From Tetradesmus obliquus (taxonomy: Eukaryota > Chlorophyta > Chlorophyceae > Sphaeropleales > Scenedesmaceae): 64,000 bases of DNA. The first letter of the stretch is position 1. Every line of letters starts with the position of its first letter. The notes beneath the pieces are model-generated. The model did not search any database. It was not told the DNA's origin and saw nothing but the letters and a program-made list of their open reading frames with translations. The position numbers were made by a program, and so were the translations under genes. This document shows positions 35,517 through 47,437 of the stretch, piece by piece. The DNA lies in the NCBI GenBank assembly GCA_030272155.1, contig CP126196.1, forward strand, positions 4,650,501 through 4,714,500, given 5' to 3'.

Positions 35517-35987
35517 TCACACCCAAGAGTGCGCGCGCCAGCCCCGCTGCCGCAGCTCGTAAAACAGCGCGAAAGCGTCCGCCAAGCTTTTGGCGGGATC
35601 CGCCTGGCTCTTCCAGTAGCGCAGCATCTCACCAAAAGTAACATGATATTCAAAGAAGAACTCGTCGACCAAGGCAGAGGCTTGCGGGTCGCCCAGCAGT
35701 GCTTGCAGGATGGCGGCTTCAGACTCTGCGTGGTCGATGTCCAGCTTGAACACTGCGGCAGCAGTAGTCAGGCACGTGCTTAGGCAACATAACAACAGTC
35801 GCGTACTTGTCTGTTGGAGTGCTCATAGCAAGTTGAGGTGTGAAGGGTAAACCTGATGCATGCAGCAGCTGGCAATGGGGGAAGAATAGGTGCAGCATGC
35901 ATGTTGCTTACACAGCACCAGCAACAACTGCCTGGCTGTGATCAGACAGTTGCTGTTGTAGCATGCATGTGCGCTGTCACAGAACCG

Positions 35988-36050
<63 letters not shown>

Positions 36051-36132
36051 ACCCACAAAGTCTCCCGGCTGTGCAATCTGCTTGAGGATCCTCACTGGGT
36101 GGGAGGGGCTGGACAGGTCGGTGTGAGCCTGG

Positions 36133-36170
<38 letters not shown>

Positions 36171-38533
36171 AAACCAAAGTGCAACCGGAGGTGATTGAAA
36201 CAGTCCCATTAAAAATGTGTTCCTATATGTATGCTGAGCAGCAACTTTGCATCGCAAGCCGTTAAGCCCGCAGCACCCCGCGCAGCCACCCACTGGGATA
36301 TTGTAGTATTGATGCCTTTGCAGCAGCACGTCGCTAGTGCAGCCATAGTGCTTCACCCCCTCAGAAGGTGCTTGTGCTCATAGTACTAATATTTTATGCA
36401 CACCATGCAGGCTGTGCTACAACTATATCATGATCTTCTGCAGGATCAGACTGTGAATTGCTGTTTAGGTCACAATCTCTGAACAACCACGCCACCACTC
36501 ACCGGGATGTTGAAGTACTGGTACTTGTGCAGCAGCTCAGGCGGCACCTTGCTGTACACCCTGGCAGGGTCCAGAGGTTTTGCCTCCCACAGCAGCAGCC
36601 GGTCAAAGGCCAGGCCTAGCCTCTCATAGCTTCGCACGAACCAGCCTTGACCCTGCAGCAACAGACATCATGTTGTGTTGCAGTGCACAGGATGCGTACA
36701 GCAGCATTGCCATTGGCCTTCCACAGCAGCAGCGGTCAAAGGCCAAGCCTAGCCTCTCATAGCTGCACACAAACCAGCCCTGGCCCTGCAGCAACAGACA
36801 TCAGCATGTTGTGTTGCAGGGCGATCAGTTGTGCACAGCAGCATTGCCATTGCCTCCCGCAGCAGCAGCGGTCAAAGGCCAAGCCTAGCCTCTCATAGCT
36901 GCACACAAACCAGCCCTGGCCCTGCAGCAACAGACATCAGCATGTTGTGTTGCAGGGCAGTTAGCTGTGCACAGCTGTTGCAGCAGCATTGCCATTGCCT
37001 CCCGCAGCAGCAGCCGGTCAAAGGCCAAGCCAAGCTGCGCACAATCCAGCCCTGACCCTGCAGCAACAGACATCAGCATGTTGTGTTGCAGGGCAATCAG
37101 TTGTGCACAGCACCATTGCCATTGCCTCCCACAGCAGCAGCCAGTCAAAAGCTACCCCAAGGCGCTTGTAGGAGCGCTTACCCAGCCTTGGCCCTGCAAC
37201 ACAAGGCATCACCAAGTCATAAATCATGCAGCCCCAGACGCAGGTCCACAGCAGCCATATATCATGCAAGTCAGAGGCCAAGAAGTGCCCATCGCTGCCC
37301 AATTTTTGCCCATTGTTGCTGTCAATCTGTTGCTGACATAGAAATTGCATGAGTTGCATGTGATGACCTGGCAGCTTTTTCCACTCTTCAATCAGTTGCC
37401 TGCAAGGCTGAAACAATAACAAGGACATGCCTTCAATACTCACTCACCGCAATGTCCCTGTCATCATATGTGGTGGCTCCCAAGTCCATGAAGATAGTTT
37501 GGCAGGTGCGGTTCACGCAGCGCTGCCTGCTGGCCTCTCGTGCCGTTGCCACTTCATGGCTGTGAGCCAGCAGCAGGTAGTCTCTGCTCATGACTGCTGC
37601 TTTGCTGGTGGTGCCACACAGCGCGCCTGGGTGCCTGCAGCAGCGGCGGCAGCAGCAGCAGTGTTGGATGTTCCAGCTGCTGCTTTGCTTTCAAAAGATA
37701 CCACGTGTTGCAGCCCAAGCACAGCTGAGAGAAGGATCAAACGGCACAGCACAGTGACAATGCCCGGCTCCCTTGCAAGCTCAATTGCTATGCAAGCCCA
37801 ACTGCTGGCGTGGCTGAGCTGCAGCTGCTGCAAACCGCAAGTTGTCCTGCAAACCCCAATGTCCTGCTGTCAGCTGCTGCAGAGCTGTATGTACGCCTGA
37901 GTGCTGCTTGCTGCTCAATGTTATATGACGTTAACGCCACTAGAACTAAACAAAAGTAACAAGGCAACCAGGCTCCCACCTGAGGCCATGTGCCAGCGGC
38001 TCGATCCATGTGACTGTCTCCACGCTGTCAGCCCCGTTACATGTGCTGGTTGTAACATACTTTGAAAACACCTTCGGGTCATATGACAGCTCATGCTGTT
38101 CCTCAGCAGGGGTTGCTCTCTCCTGCTGAAGTGTGTTCAGCCAGGTTGCCGCAGCTGCTGCCTGCTCTGGCATGTCAATTGCACTGCAGAAGTCTTCCTG
38201 CCAGCGACTAACATTTCCTAGCCAAGATAGCTCGAATTCTGAGGGAAAGTACTCGGTTTTAGTTACGCAGCTGTCGCCTGCAGCTGCTGCACTACTAGCT
38301 AAGCTGTGACTGTCAAGTGTCACTGGCGTCGGCAGCATGCGACGTGCTGCTGCTGCCGCTCCTGCTCCTGCTGCTGGTGCTGTGTGCTCAGAGTATTTGC
38401 AGTGCAGCAGTGCAGTTGCCAGGAATATGCAGAGGATCAGGGTTCCCCTGTTTGGTGGGGGTGGCTGGTGCTGCTGCTGCTGCTGCTGCTGCTTGCCATG
38501 GCTATGAGGCTTCATTTCTGTGTACTGCTGCAC
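35517..38533 (-). CDS. Signal-anchored methyltransferase-like (FkbM-type?) protein
   Basis: Five exons with matching phases (37980-38533, 37448-37634, 36503-36652, 36053-36128, 35517-35752) encode about 400 residues. The N-terminus is Gln/Pro-rich and followed by one hydrophobic anchor (LILCIFLATALLHC), which suggests a type II membrane protein of the secretory pathway. The C-terminal half has a Rossmann-like pattern: TIFMDLGATTYDD (glycine motif), GWFVRSYERLGLAFDRLLLW, KYQYFNIP, then DFVVFKLDIDHAESEAAIL and VDEFFFEYHV, ending LRQRGWRAHSWV. The acidic LDID and DEFFFEYH segments resemble algal proteins that I associate with FkbM-like methyltransferases. That assignment is tentative and the substrate is unknown. 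A second in-frame Met six codons in could be the true start. Confidence 0.5.
35991..36048. repeat. (CTG)19 microsatellite at a splice donor
   Basis: On the transcribed minus strand the intron after exon 36053-36128 starts GTGAG and runs straight into CAG repeats. Confidence 0.5.
36720..37193 (-). repeat. 136-bp array of exon head 36503-36652
   Basis: Four copies with acceptors at about 36785, 36921, 37057 and 37193 (steps of 133-136 bp) repeat the GQGWFVRSYERLGLAFDRL edge in the methyltransferase-like gene. Confidence 0.5.
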
Positions 38534-39083
38534 GCTACTGCTGTGCTGCCGAGGAGTTACTGCTGCTCACAAACTGCGATGAAGTGTTGTAGCGCAGTCA
38601 CTCGCGCTCTCAAAAGCATGTATCTCCGTTGCAAGGCATGTTACGCGTGTATCGGCGCAAGCACCCGGGCGGGAACGTTCAAGGATGTACTGCTGTTGCC
38701 GAGAGTGTGCGTTCAAGCTGCGGGCTTGAGGCGGCAAAGCATGCAGTTAGATTGTTTGTAAATGGGTAGATAACTATGAATAGGAAGAATTTCGACAACA
38801 ACTAGAGAGTGCAAGTATGGTGCGGCGCCCATGTGACTAGATGATGACAAATGGCGGTGCGACGAGCCCGCCATTGCCCGCGCAACAGCTGCAGAACATA
38901 GATGCCGGCTCTACACCAGCAGTCTTAACGTTTAGTGGGTGGAACTTATGCTGAGCGATTGAGGTCTATGTTGGAGTTGCTGCTGCGATCCATGTGCTTA
39001 TATTGATGATGTGCATGTGCAGTCTTGATCACCTGGTATATCCTGCACAGAGTGTCTCGTTCCTGCGAACATGACACTGGTCT
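38534..39083. other. Intergenic, no gene seen
   Basis: Upstream region of the methyltransferase-like gene and downstream of MYND copy A. It lacks the exon-edge copies found in introns. Confidence 0.5.
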
Positions 39084-39088
39084 TTACA
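39084..39088 (-). terminator. TGTAA polyadenylation-type signal
   Basis: TTACA on the plus strand is TGTAA in the sense of MYND copy A, about 87 bp after its stop. TGTAA is the usual signal in Chlorophyceae. Confidence 0.5.
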
Positions 39089-39174
39089 AGCATCAGCACC
39101 ACCAATGTTCGTGTACAGCCACAACCTTGTTAAGAAAAACACCAGCGTCTCAACAGCTCAGAACTCAGCTTTTC

Positions 39175-39678
39175 TCAGCTCTTCCTGCCGCCAGACAGCT
39201 GCTTGCACAGCCGCTTGTGCTGCTTCCAGTGCACCAGCTGGCACTCCCGGCTGCAGTAGAAGACAGCCTGGCAGGTACTGCATCTAGTGCCTGTGCCGCC
39301 TGCCAGCTGCTTCTCACTCATCTCAGCCATGTTCAGACACTCTGGGCTGTTGCAGATCTTCCACACATGCTGCCGCCCACAAACAGCTGCAGCAAATTCC
39401 AGAAGCTGCTGCCCCACCTCACCAGCCATCACTGCTGACGCCTCGTGCCGGTGAGTTGCAGCTGTGCCACTGCTGCTGCTGCTGTATGCTGAGAGTGCTG
39501 CTGCCACCTCCTGCCCCTGCTGCAGCACATCCTGCAGTTCAGCAGGAGCTCGCCCGGCAGCAGCAGCGGCAGCAGCTCCAGATGGCGCCTTGGCCCCTGC
39601 TGCTGCTGCTGCTTCTAGGTTTACAGCCAGCCAGGCTGCCGCCTCCCCACACTGCTGCAGCAGCTCCGCAGCAGTCAA

Positions 39679-39715
<37 letters not shown>

Positions 39716-40342
39716 ACCTGACCCAATCCTGGTTGGCGACCCATGCTGCCATCTTGGTTGATCGTGGCTGATGCCATCACCGCCTGCACCGTCAGCAGCG
39801 CCCGTGCCACAACAACCAATGCCTCCGGCCCAGCAACTGACTGACTGCTGCGGCCCCTGCTGCTGCTGCTGCTGTCGTGAAGCTTGCGCAGCTGCGCAAC
39901 CCTGCACGCGTTATCCGCGGCGTCCCAAGCAACAGCAGCGCCGCCTGATGTCCCGCAAGCAACTGCATGCTTCAGCACTGTCAGCAGCAGCGACAGCTGC
40001 TGCTGCTGCTGCTGCTGTCCCTGCTGGCGCTGCGCTGAATCGGCTGCTGGCTGCAGCGCTGCTTCCAGTACCTTCTTTGCAGCTGCCAGCGAGTGCCGCG
40101 GAGCCCAACAGGTGATGCCTACACCTGCAATTGCAGCACCCGCTGCTCTTGCCCCGCTGGCATTGTCACCCACCTCAAGCACGGCTAGTAATCTCTTAGG
40201 GTCAAACGCTGACGGTTTTGGAGCCCCGCAGTCTGGAATTGTGGTGTCTGCGGTTGCTTCCCAGCGCAGTGCGGCCTCCAGCGCGGCAGCGCAGGGGCCT
40301 GGCTGCTCAGCAAAGGCAGCAGTGAGCTCGGCCTGGGGGGCT

Positions 40343-40374
<32 letters not shown>

Positions 40375-41118
40375 GGCAGCAGCGGCAGCAGCACGGACAG
40401 CAGTTGAAGACCTTGCAAGCCTCATGCACTGGACAGCTGTTTGGTATGGCCGTTTGTTGCTGACACGACTGCAGGATTGCATGAGCACCTCCACACAGCC
40501 TCGAACAAATATCCCAACACACTGCCATTCTCAGTATAAAGCTGCTGCAGCGCGGCAATGCCCTACCTGCCAATGCAACTGCCAGCAGCGTCTTTCCGAA
40601 GGCCAGCTGCGCAACCCTAGACTGTGCCTCCTGCTCCCGCTCCGGCAGCTGACCAAATGCCGCGCCGCTGCTGCCAGTGCTGCTGGTGCTGCTGCTGTCG
40701 GGGTGCATGCACAGCACAGCAGGCGCCAGCAGCTGCAGCAGCGGCTGCAGCACAGTCCCTGCCAAACCTGCCACACAACTGTGCGCTGCTGTTGCTGTGG
40801 TGGCGTCTGCCCGCGCTGCCGCTGCTGCTGTTGCTGTGGCGCCGTCTGCCCGCGCTGCCGCTGCTGCTGCTGCTGCTGCGGTGGCGTGAACGGCCATGTC
40901 AAAGACATTGCGGATTTGCAGGGCGCCTGACATGAGCGGCAGTCCCCCAGGCAGCAAGCATAACTCTGTCAGTGTGAGCATCACAGGACCCCATCCGGCG
41001 TGGTGCTGCAGGGTCTGCAGGTGCGCCGATGTACTGCTGCTGCTGCTGCGTGGCCCTGTCATCATCTCCAACTCGTGCAGGGCCCAGCAAGCGATGACCA
41101 GCTTCCTGAACTCCACCT

Positions 41119-41188
<70 letters not shown>

Positions 41189-41724
41189 GCTCCTGAGTCC
41201 GTAACTGACGTGGCACAGACATGACCAGTGTCAAACAGCCCACCCAAAAGCAGGCAAGAGGGCAGGGGCACTGCAAGCACCCATGCGCTGCGCTACACAC
41301 ACAACAAGAAGGTGCAGCCATGGCTGCAGCTACAAACCAATGCTCACTCTCCTTTTCTGGTCTGAGACCTGTGTTCAACCTGTTGTGGGTCATACCAAAA
41401 AAGATGGTGCCAGGACCCACATGCAACTATCCTCTCTGTAAAATGCCACTCGCATTGCGACTGATGTACTGATGGCTTTATGCAGCAGCCTCGTGCTTGA
41501 CGAACACTGCAGTCTGGCACGGTTGCAATGCATTGGCTGAACGACTCTGCCTGTCACACCCGCACCTCCAGACCTCAGCCCCACCTGAGTCATTAGCATC
41601 CATCTGTGCAACTGCCTCCCTCTGCGCTGCAGGCATGCCAAGCGCATCAAAGAGCTGCTCGTGGTACTTGGGCACCTGCAGCGGCCGCTGCTGCTGCTGC
41701 TGCTGCTGCCGCGCACGGCTACTG

Positions 41725-41756
<32 letters not shown>

Positions 41757-44307
41757 TGTCATGAGGTAAGATTTGCCCCTGTTGACAGCGTGCAGCTGGC
41801 CTGCCACCCTGCCCAGGTTAAGGCAAAGCAGCATATGCAGCTCCTCAAATGGTGCTAATGCTGCTGCTGCTTGCTGGGGCTCAACCTGCATGAGTTGGTG
41901 GGCAGATTTGCTGTGCCGAAATAGCAGCAGCAACAGCACCATGAGGCAGAGATGTTGACAACAGCAGGGTGATGAGGCAGTTGAAGTGCTGGGCAGCCTC
42001 GCCGTTGATTCGGGCAGTGACTGAGGCTAGCTGCTGGCTTCTCCCCAGTCGCCTGACTTGCCTCACCCCCACCACAACACACACAGATGTGAGGCAACAC
42101 CTAGAAGGCAGAGAGAGAGGTCTGGTTACAGGGGTGGGCAAGCTATCACCCTAGAGTGAGTCACTTGCCCCACTTTCAGTTCACAGAAGGCAGGACTGCT
42201 GCATGCTGGCAAGACCATGGCAGGCAGCTGCATCGCCTTACGCCACTGCGCTGCAGCTGCATGTTACTCTTGAAAAACGCCGCGCAGCCGCAGCGCCATG
42301 CAGATCCCGGTTCAAACCCCGCTGCCGCACCTGTTTCAGCGACTGGAACACAATGGCGGCCAGGCAGCGGGCCGTGCCTCACACCCACCACAACACACAC
42401 ACAGCTGTGAGGCAACGCATAGAAGGCATGACTGCTGCATGCTGGCGAGACCCAGGCAGGCAGCTGCATCGCTTCATGCCACTGCGCTGCAGCTGCATGA
42501 GACTCTTGGAGAAGCCATGCAGCCGCAGCGCGATGGCGCATGCAGATCCCGGTTTAAACCCCGCTGCCGAACCTGTTTCAGCGACTGGAAAACAATGGCT
42601 GCCAGGCAGTGGGCCGTGCCTGTGGCAGCCCGTATGGCCTCCTGGGCATCTGGCGGGCAGGTCTTGTGGCTGCAGCGCGCGGCATGTGCTGCTGCAGCGG
42701 CGGCTGCGGCAAGCGCCTCCGGGCCCTGTTAGCAGGATCAGTGCAGCCAATACCAAGAGACGCAAAGGTGTTGTGGGCAGGGTGCATGGGGTTGCTGCAG
42801 CTGCGGCTGCAGCGTGCGCCTCCGGGCCCTGTTGGCAGGTAGCAGGTGGCAGGGTCAGTGCAGCTGGCATCACCACATGTTGCGGCTGTTGCTGGCAGGC
42901 GCAAACTGGGTTATGTTCAATCATGTGAAGCGCAGCCGTGCAAAGGTCGAAGCTATGATGAGGCGCTGTCGCGGCTTGCGGTGTGTCCTGCTGCTTGCAC
43001 TGCTGCAGCCGCGCCGGTGTACAAGTATGCATCGGCTGCAGGTGGCGCAGAGCCCCGCTGGTCGTCACTACAGCTGGGCTTTGCAGGAACATGCGAGGTG
43101 ATGGCCCCGCACCTTCTGCTGCCGCCCAAATCTGTCAATGTCTGCTCTGCATGATTACATTAAAGCTACTTCGTTCGACTCCTTCCATCTTCTTCACATG
43201 CTAAAAAAACCCTGAAAACTCCATGTTAACGATGTGGAGTTCCATCGACGTAAAACCCAGGTAGCAACAAAGTAGCAATAAGTGGATGTAACAGTCACCT
43301 GCCAGCTGCGCATCAGTGCCGCTGCCAGGTTGGCTGCTGGCGCCACAGTCGGCCCAACTAGCGGGCAGAGCAACCCAGGTGTGGCGCTTTGCAGACCCAC
43401 CACCAGGGAGGTCCAAAATTGGAGCAGCGACACTGCCAGCTCATGCGTGCTGGGCTTCAAAGGGCTTGGCGCCTGCCGCTTTGCTGCTGCGTGTAGCGCT
43501 GTGAGTGCTGCTGCCAGTGCAGGCATGAGGCCTGCGAATAGGGGAGTGATATGTTGAAAGTGTGTTGTAGTTGGGGCGTGCACGCGAGTCTGGGCAAGCG
43601 CTCAGGGCAGCTCGGCTGGTTCCTGCGTGCTGTAATGTTGAGCGAGTGTTAGGCTACAGGAAGCACCAAGCGCTGCAAGCAGCGCCGAGTCTATTTCTGC
43701 TTGCAGGAAAGGCAGCAAAGCTGGTGGCTACTGCTGCATCGACTGGCACAAAGCAACTCCTGCACAATGGCAGCAGAACTGCTATGGGAAAGTTCAAACC
43801 CTACGGTAGGTGTGCACAGCTGCTGCAGAAATTTACCACGGCTGTAGCCTGACAGTACGTGCCTGTGTGTGCCACCTGCTGAGTGATCTGTGCAAAGGCA
43901 GTAGGCTGGTCCCGCTTGCACCAGCACTTCACACACTTGTTGCTGCTGTCTGCCAGCCATGAGATGCACTCCTGCTGCTCCATGCTGAGCGCCTGCAGGT
44001 CCGCTGATGTGCTCAGCAGCTGCGTCATGCCCATACAGAGCTTCTCGATTATGCAGAGCGTGCTGAGCAGGCTGTTTATGACTTCATTGGCAAGTGCTTG
44101 TCCAACTGCTCTAGGCAGGTCGTCTAGGTGCTGCAGGAACCGCAGCATGTCCTGGATTCGCCGACGCTCCTGAACTACGTTGTTGATGCTGAAGTTTGGG
44201 TCGCACAGTTTTGTCACGAGGTGGTGGAGGTCCTGTGCTGTAGCGCTGATTGAGTTCGCAGTGGGCACTCGCTGCCCGGCAGGGCCCCGCCTTTGCCTGC
44301 TCGCCAT
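39175..44307 (-). CDS. MYND zinc-finger protein, copy A
   Basis: The large Ala/Ser/Gln-rich protein ends in a MYND finger: CNSPEC, CSTC, YCSREC, then HWKQHKRLC. MYND domains usually mediate protein-protein contacts. Resolved exons are 43863-44307 (start MASRQRRG), 43299-43531, 42573-42725, 41585-41885, 40567-41116 and 39175-40436. One middle region (about 41950-42120) is not settled. The first exon seems to end in a GC donor (ACAG/GCACGT), because this is the only junction that keeps frame with the next exon, and copy B has a normal GT at the homologous point. Homopolymer runs in the last exon are encoded by CTG/CAG repeats. The rest of the protein matches no family I can name. A TGTAA signal lies about 90 bp past the stop. 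Confidence 0.5.
41342..41438 (+). repeat. Dispersed repeat, copy 2
   Basis: Begins GCTCACTCTCCTTTTCTGGT and ends GGACCCACATGCAACTATCC. It lies in an intron of MYND copy A, antisense to that gene. Translated it reads VFNLLWVIPKK. Confidence 0.5.
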
Positions 44308-44729
44308 TGTGGCAGAAAGTTTTACGTTACGTGCGGGTGAATCAAGCAAAACAAGACTCCACCCATGCAATGCTGGCCACTTGTAGTCAAGCCCCGCACG
44401 CCGAACATACGACTGGCAGTTGAACAGCGACCTGGTAGTGACAACTGACACAGCTGCAGGGTTGAGTGACACCAGATCTCACACAGTTGTCCGTTCCGGC
44501 TGGCCCTGATCGCGACCTTGATAAGCCAATTCATATGACCAACCAGTCAATCCACTTCTGCAGAGCTTGGCAGGACACGTTGACATAACAATGCTGCAGA
44601 GCACCAACTTCGTGTCACCAAGGCATTTGAACGCGCCCTCGCAAACACGACAACACAACAACAAAAGCACAACGACAAACACCTCAGCACCACGCAAACT
44701 GGTCAACAGCTCAGCTCCCACCGCTGCCA
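44308..44729. other. Spacer between the MYND paralogues
   Basis: About 420 bp with the copy A promoter and the copy B 3' UTR. No TGTAA in the minus sense was found, so the copy B polyadenylation site is unknown. Confidence 0.5.
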
Positions 44730-45218
44730 TCACTTCTTCTTGCACATCCGCTTGTGTTGCTTCCAGTGCGCCAGCTGGCACTCCCGGCTGCAGTACGACA
44801 CAGCCCTGCAGCCGCTGCACACCGTGCCCCTGCCACCTGCCAGCTGCAGCTCACTCAGCTTGGCCATGTTTGCGCAGTCAGGGTTGTTGCAGCACAGCCG
44901 CACAGGCAGCAGCCCACACACTGCAGCAGCAAAGCCGCGCAGCTGCTGCCCCACTGCCCCAGCCATCTCTGCTGACGCTTCGTGCCAGCGCGCTGCAGCT
45001 GTGCCACTGCTGCTGCTGCTGCTGCTGCTGCCTGTGTATGCTGAGAGTGCTGCTGCCACCTGCTGACCCTGCTGCATCAGCTCCTGCAGCCTTGTGACTT
45101 GTGCACCAGCAGCAGCAGCAGCTCCTGCTGCTGATGCCGCTGCTGCTGCTGCTTCTAGGTTTGCAGCCAGCCAGGCAGCCGCCTCCCCACACTGCTGCAG
45201 CAGCTCCTCGGCAGTCAA

Positions 45219-45257
<39 letters not shown>

Positions 45258-45413
45258 TGCATGCAGCAGAAGTTGTAGCTGCAACTGCTCGCCGTCTACT
45301 CGTCCCTCTGCATCGAACATGGCCACCAGCAGCAGCGCCTGAACCGTCAGCAGCGCCCGAGCCACTACAACCAACGCCTCAGGCATAGCGCCTGCCTGGC
45401 TGCTGCTTCGGGC

Positions 45414-45449
<36 letters not shown>

Positions 45450-45906
45450 GCAGTGCTTGTGCAGCTGCGCAACCCTGCATGCATTGTCAATGGCGGCCCA
45501 GGTCACGTCAGCGCTGCCTGCTTCAAGCTTAAAGCCAGTCAAAAGCGCATGCTTCAGCAGTGTCACCAGCAGCGAATACTGCTGCTGCTGCTGCTGCTGC
45601 TGCCCTGGCTCAGCTGCTGATTGCATCATTGCCACCAGCACTTTCCTGCAAGCTGCCAAAGACAGCAATCTAGCCCTGCAGGCCTCAACTGATGCGTTGT
45701 CATTCAATGCAGCATCCACAGCTGGTTGGCCAAGCAGCCTGCAAAAGGCTTCTGCTTGCACATGGTTGAACACGAGGCCGTGTGAGGTGAGGCTGCCTGC
45801 AGCTGTGGCGTCAGGTTGCACTGCGCAGCGCAGCGCTGCCTCCAGTGCAGCGGCGCAGGGCCCTGGCTGCTCAGCAAACGCGGCAGAGAGCTCGGCCTGG
45901 TGGGCT

Positions 45907-45956
<50 letters not shown>

Positions 45957-46597
45957 TGAGGCGGTCGCAGGCCTTGCATGGCTAAGCTTTGATCCCAAAA
46001 GCTTGGTGGAGCACTCTGAACGGCTCATTGGACTTTGACATGTGCCAACGTTGCCGAAGTGCATGCGATCCAAATCTTGATCAGTCACGCAACTGCTGCA
46101 ATCCATTATCGGCCGGTGGCCGCAGTGGTGCAGTAATAGCCTTGTCAACATGGGCCGTGCCCACCTGCCAACACCAGCGCAAACAGCGTCTCCCCAAAGT
46201 TCAACTGCACAGCCTCGGCTGCGGCCTCCCGCTCCTGCTGTGAACACTGACCCAGCCGCATATCACTGGTGTGGCTGCTGTCAGGATGCATGCACAGCAC
46301 CGCAGGCGCCAGCAGCAGCAGCAGCGGCCGCAGCACAGTCCCTGCCAGGCCTGCCACTAAGCCTGCTGCTGCAGCTGCTGCTGCCATCCTCTGTCTGCTG
46401 GCATCATCACTGCTGCTGGCTGCAGCAGTATGTTTATCCAGCGCCGCTGCAGGTATGAATATGCCCATGTCACACACAGCGCGGATGTGGTGCATGCCAC
46501 TCAGCAGCGGCATCCCACCAGGCAGCAGGCACATCTCAATCAGCGTCAGGGTGGCAGGGGCCCATCTAGCATGCTGCGTCTGCAGTGCTGCTGCCGC

Positions 46598-46629
<32 letters not shown>

Positions 46630-46843
46630 GGGTGCGGGTGCAGTCAGTGTTTACTGTGCTTGCTTCCAGCAGCTGCAGGGCGCAGGCAGTCATTGTCACC
46701 TTCTGGAAGTCAACCTGCAGCAGCAGCAGCAGCAGTGGCACAGAGTGAACTGCAAAGACTGACGCAGCAAGTGACACGTCTGTTGCATCTTAGCATTGCA
46801 TTTTGATAGCATCCTGAGTTTGTCAGCTTCTGGAAGTCAACCT

Positions 46844-46904
<61 letters not shown>

Positions 46905-47405
46905 CAGCAACAGCAGTTGTGTGACCGTTAGTGTGCTTGCTCCCAGCCAGGGGAAGGCCCAATAGGAAGTGAGTGGCTTCTGAACGTCCACCTGCAGCAG
47001 CAGCAGCAGCAGCAGATGCAGGTGCCACCTTGAAAAGCAGGCTGCAGAGGCCATTCACACTTGCTTCTCAAACACCCAAAAGCTCAAGCCCACCTGCTTC
47101 ACAACCAGATCCAGTTGAGCCATCGTCTCCTTCTGTGCTGCGGGCATGCCAATTGCATCATACAGCTGCTCATGAAACTTGGGCACGTGCAGCGGCCGCT
47201 GCTGCTGCCGCCGCGCACGGCTGCTGCTGCTGCTGCTGCTGCTGCTGGAGGTGAGGTAGGACTTGCCCTTGTTGACTAAGTGCAGCTGGCCTGCTACCCT
47301 GGCCAGGTTGAGGCACAGCAGCATGTGCAGTTCTTCAAATGGTGCTAGTGCTGCTGCTGCTTGCTGAGGGGTGGCCTGCAGGACTCCAGGGTGGATGGCA
47401 CGTGC

Positions 47406-47437
<32 letters not shown>

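Noticed and set aside
42290-42330. GGTTCAAACCCC resembling a tRNA B box
   Set aside because: No A box or cloverleaf could be built around it, and it repeats as part of an exon-edge copy in MYND copy A.
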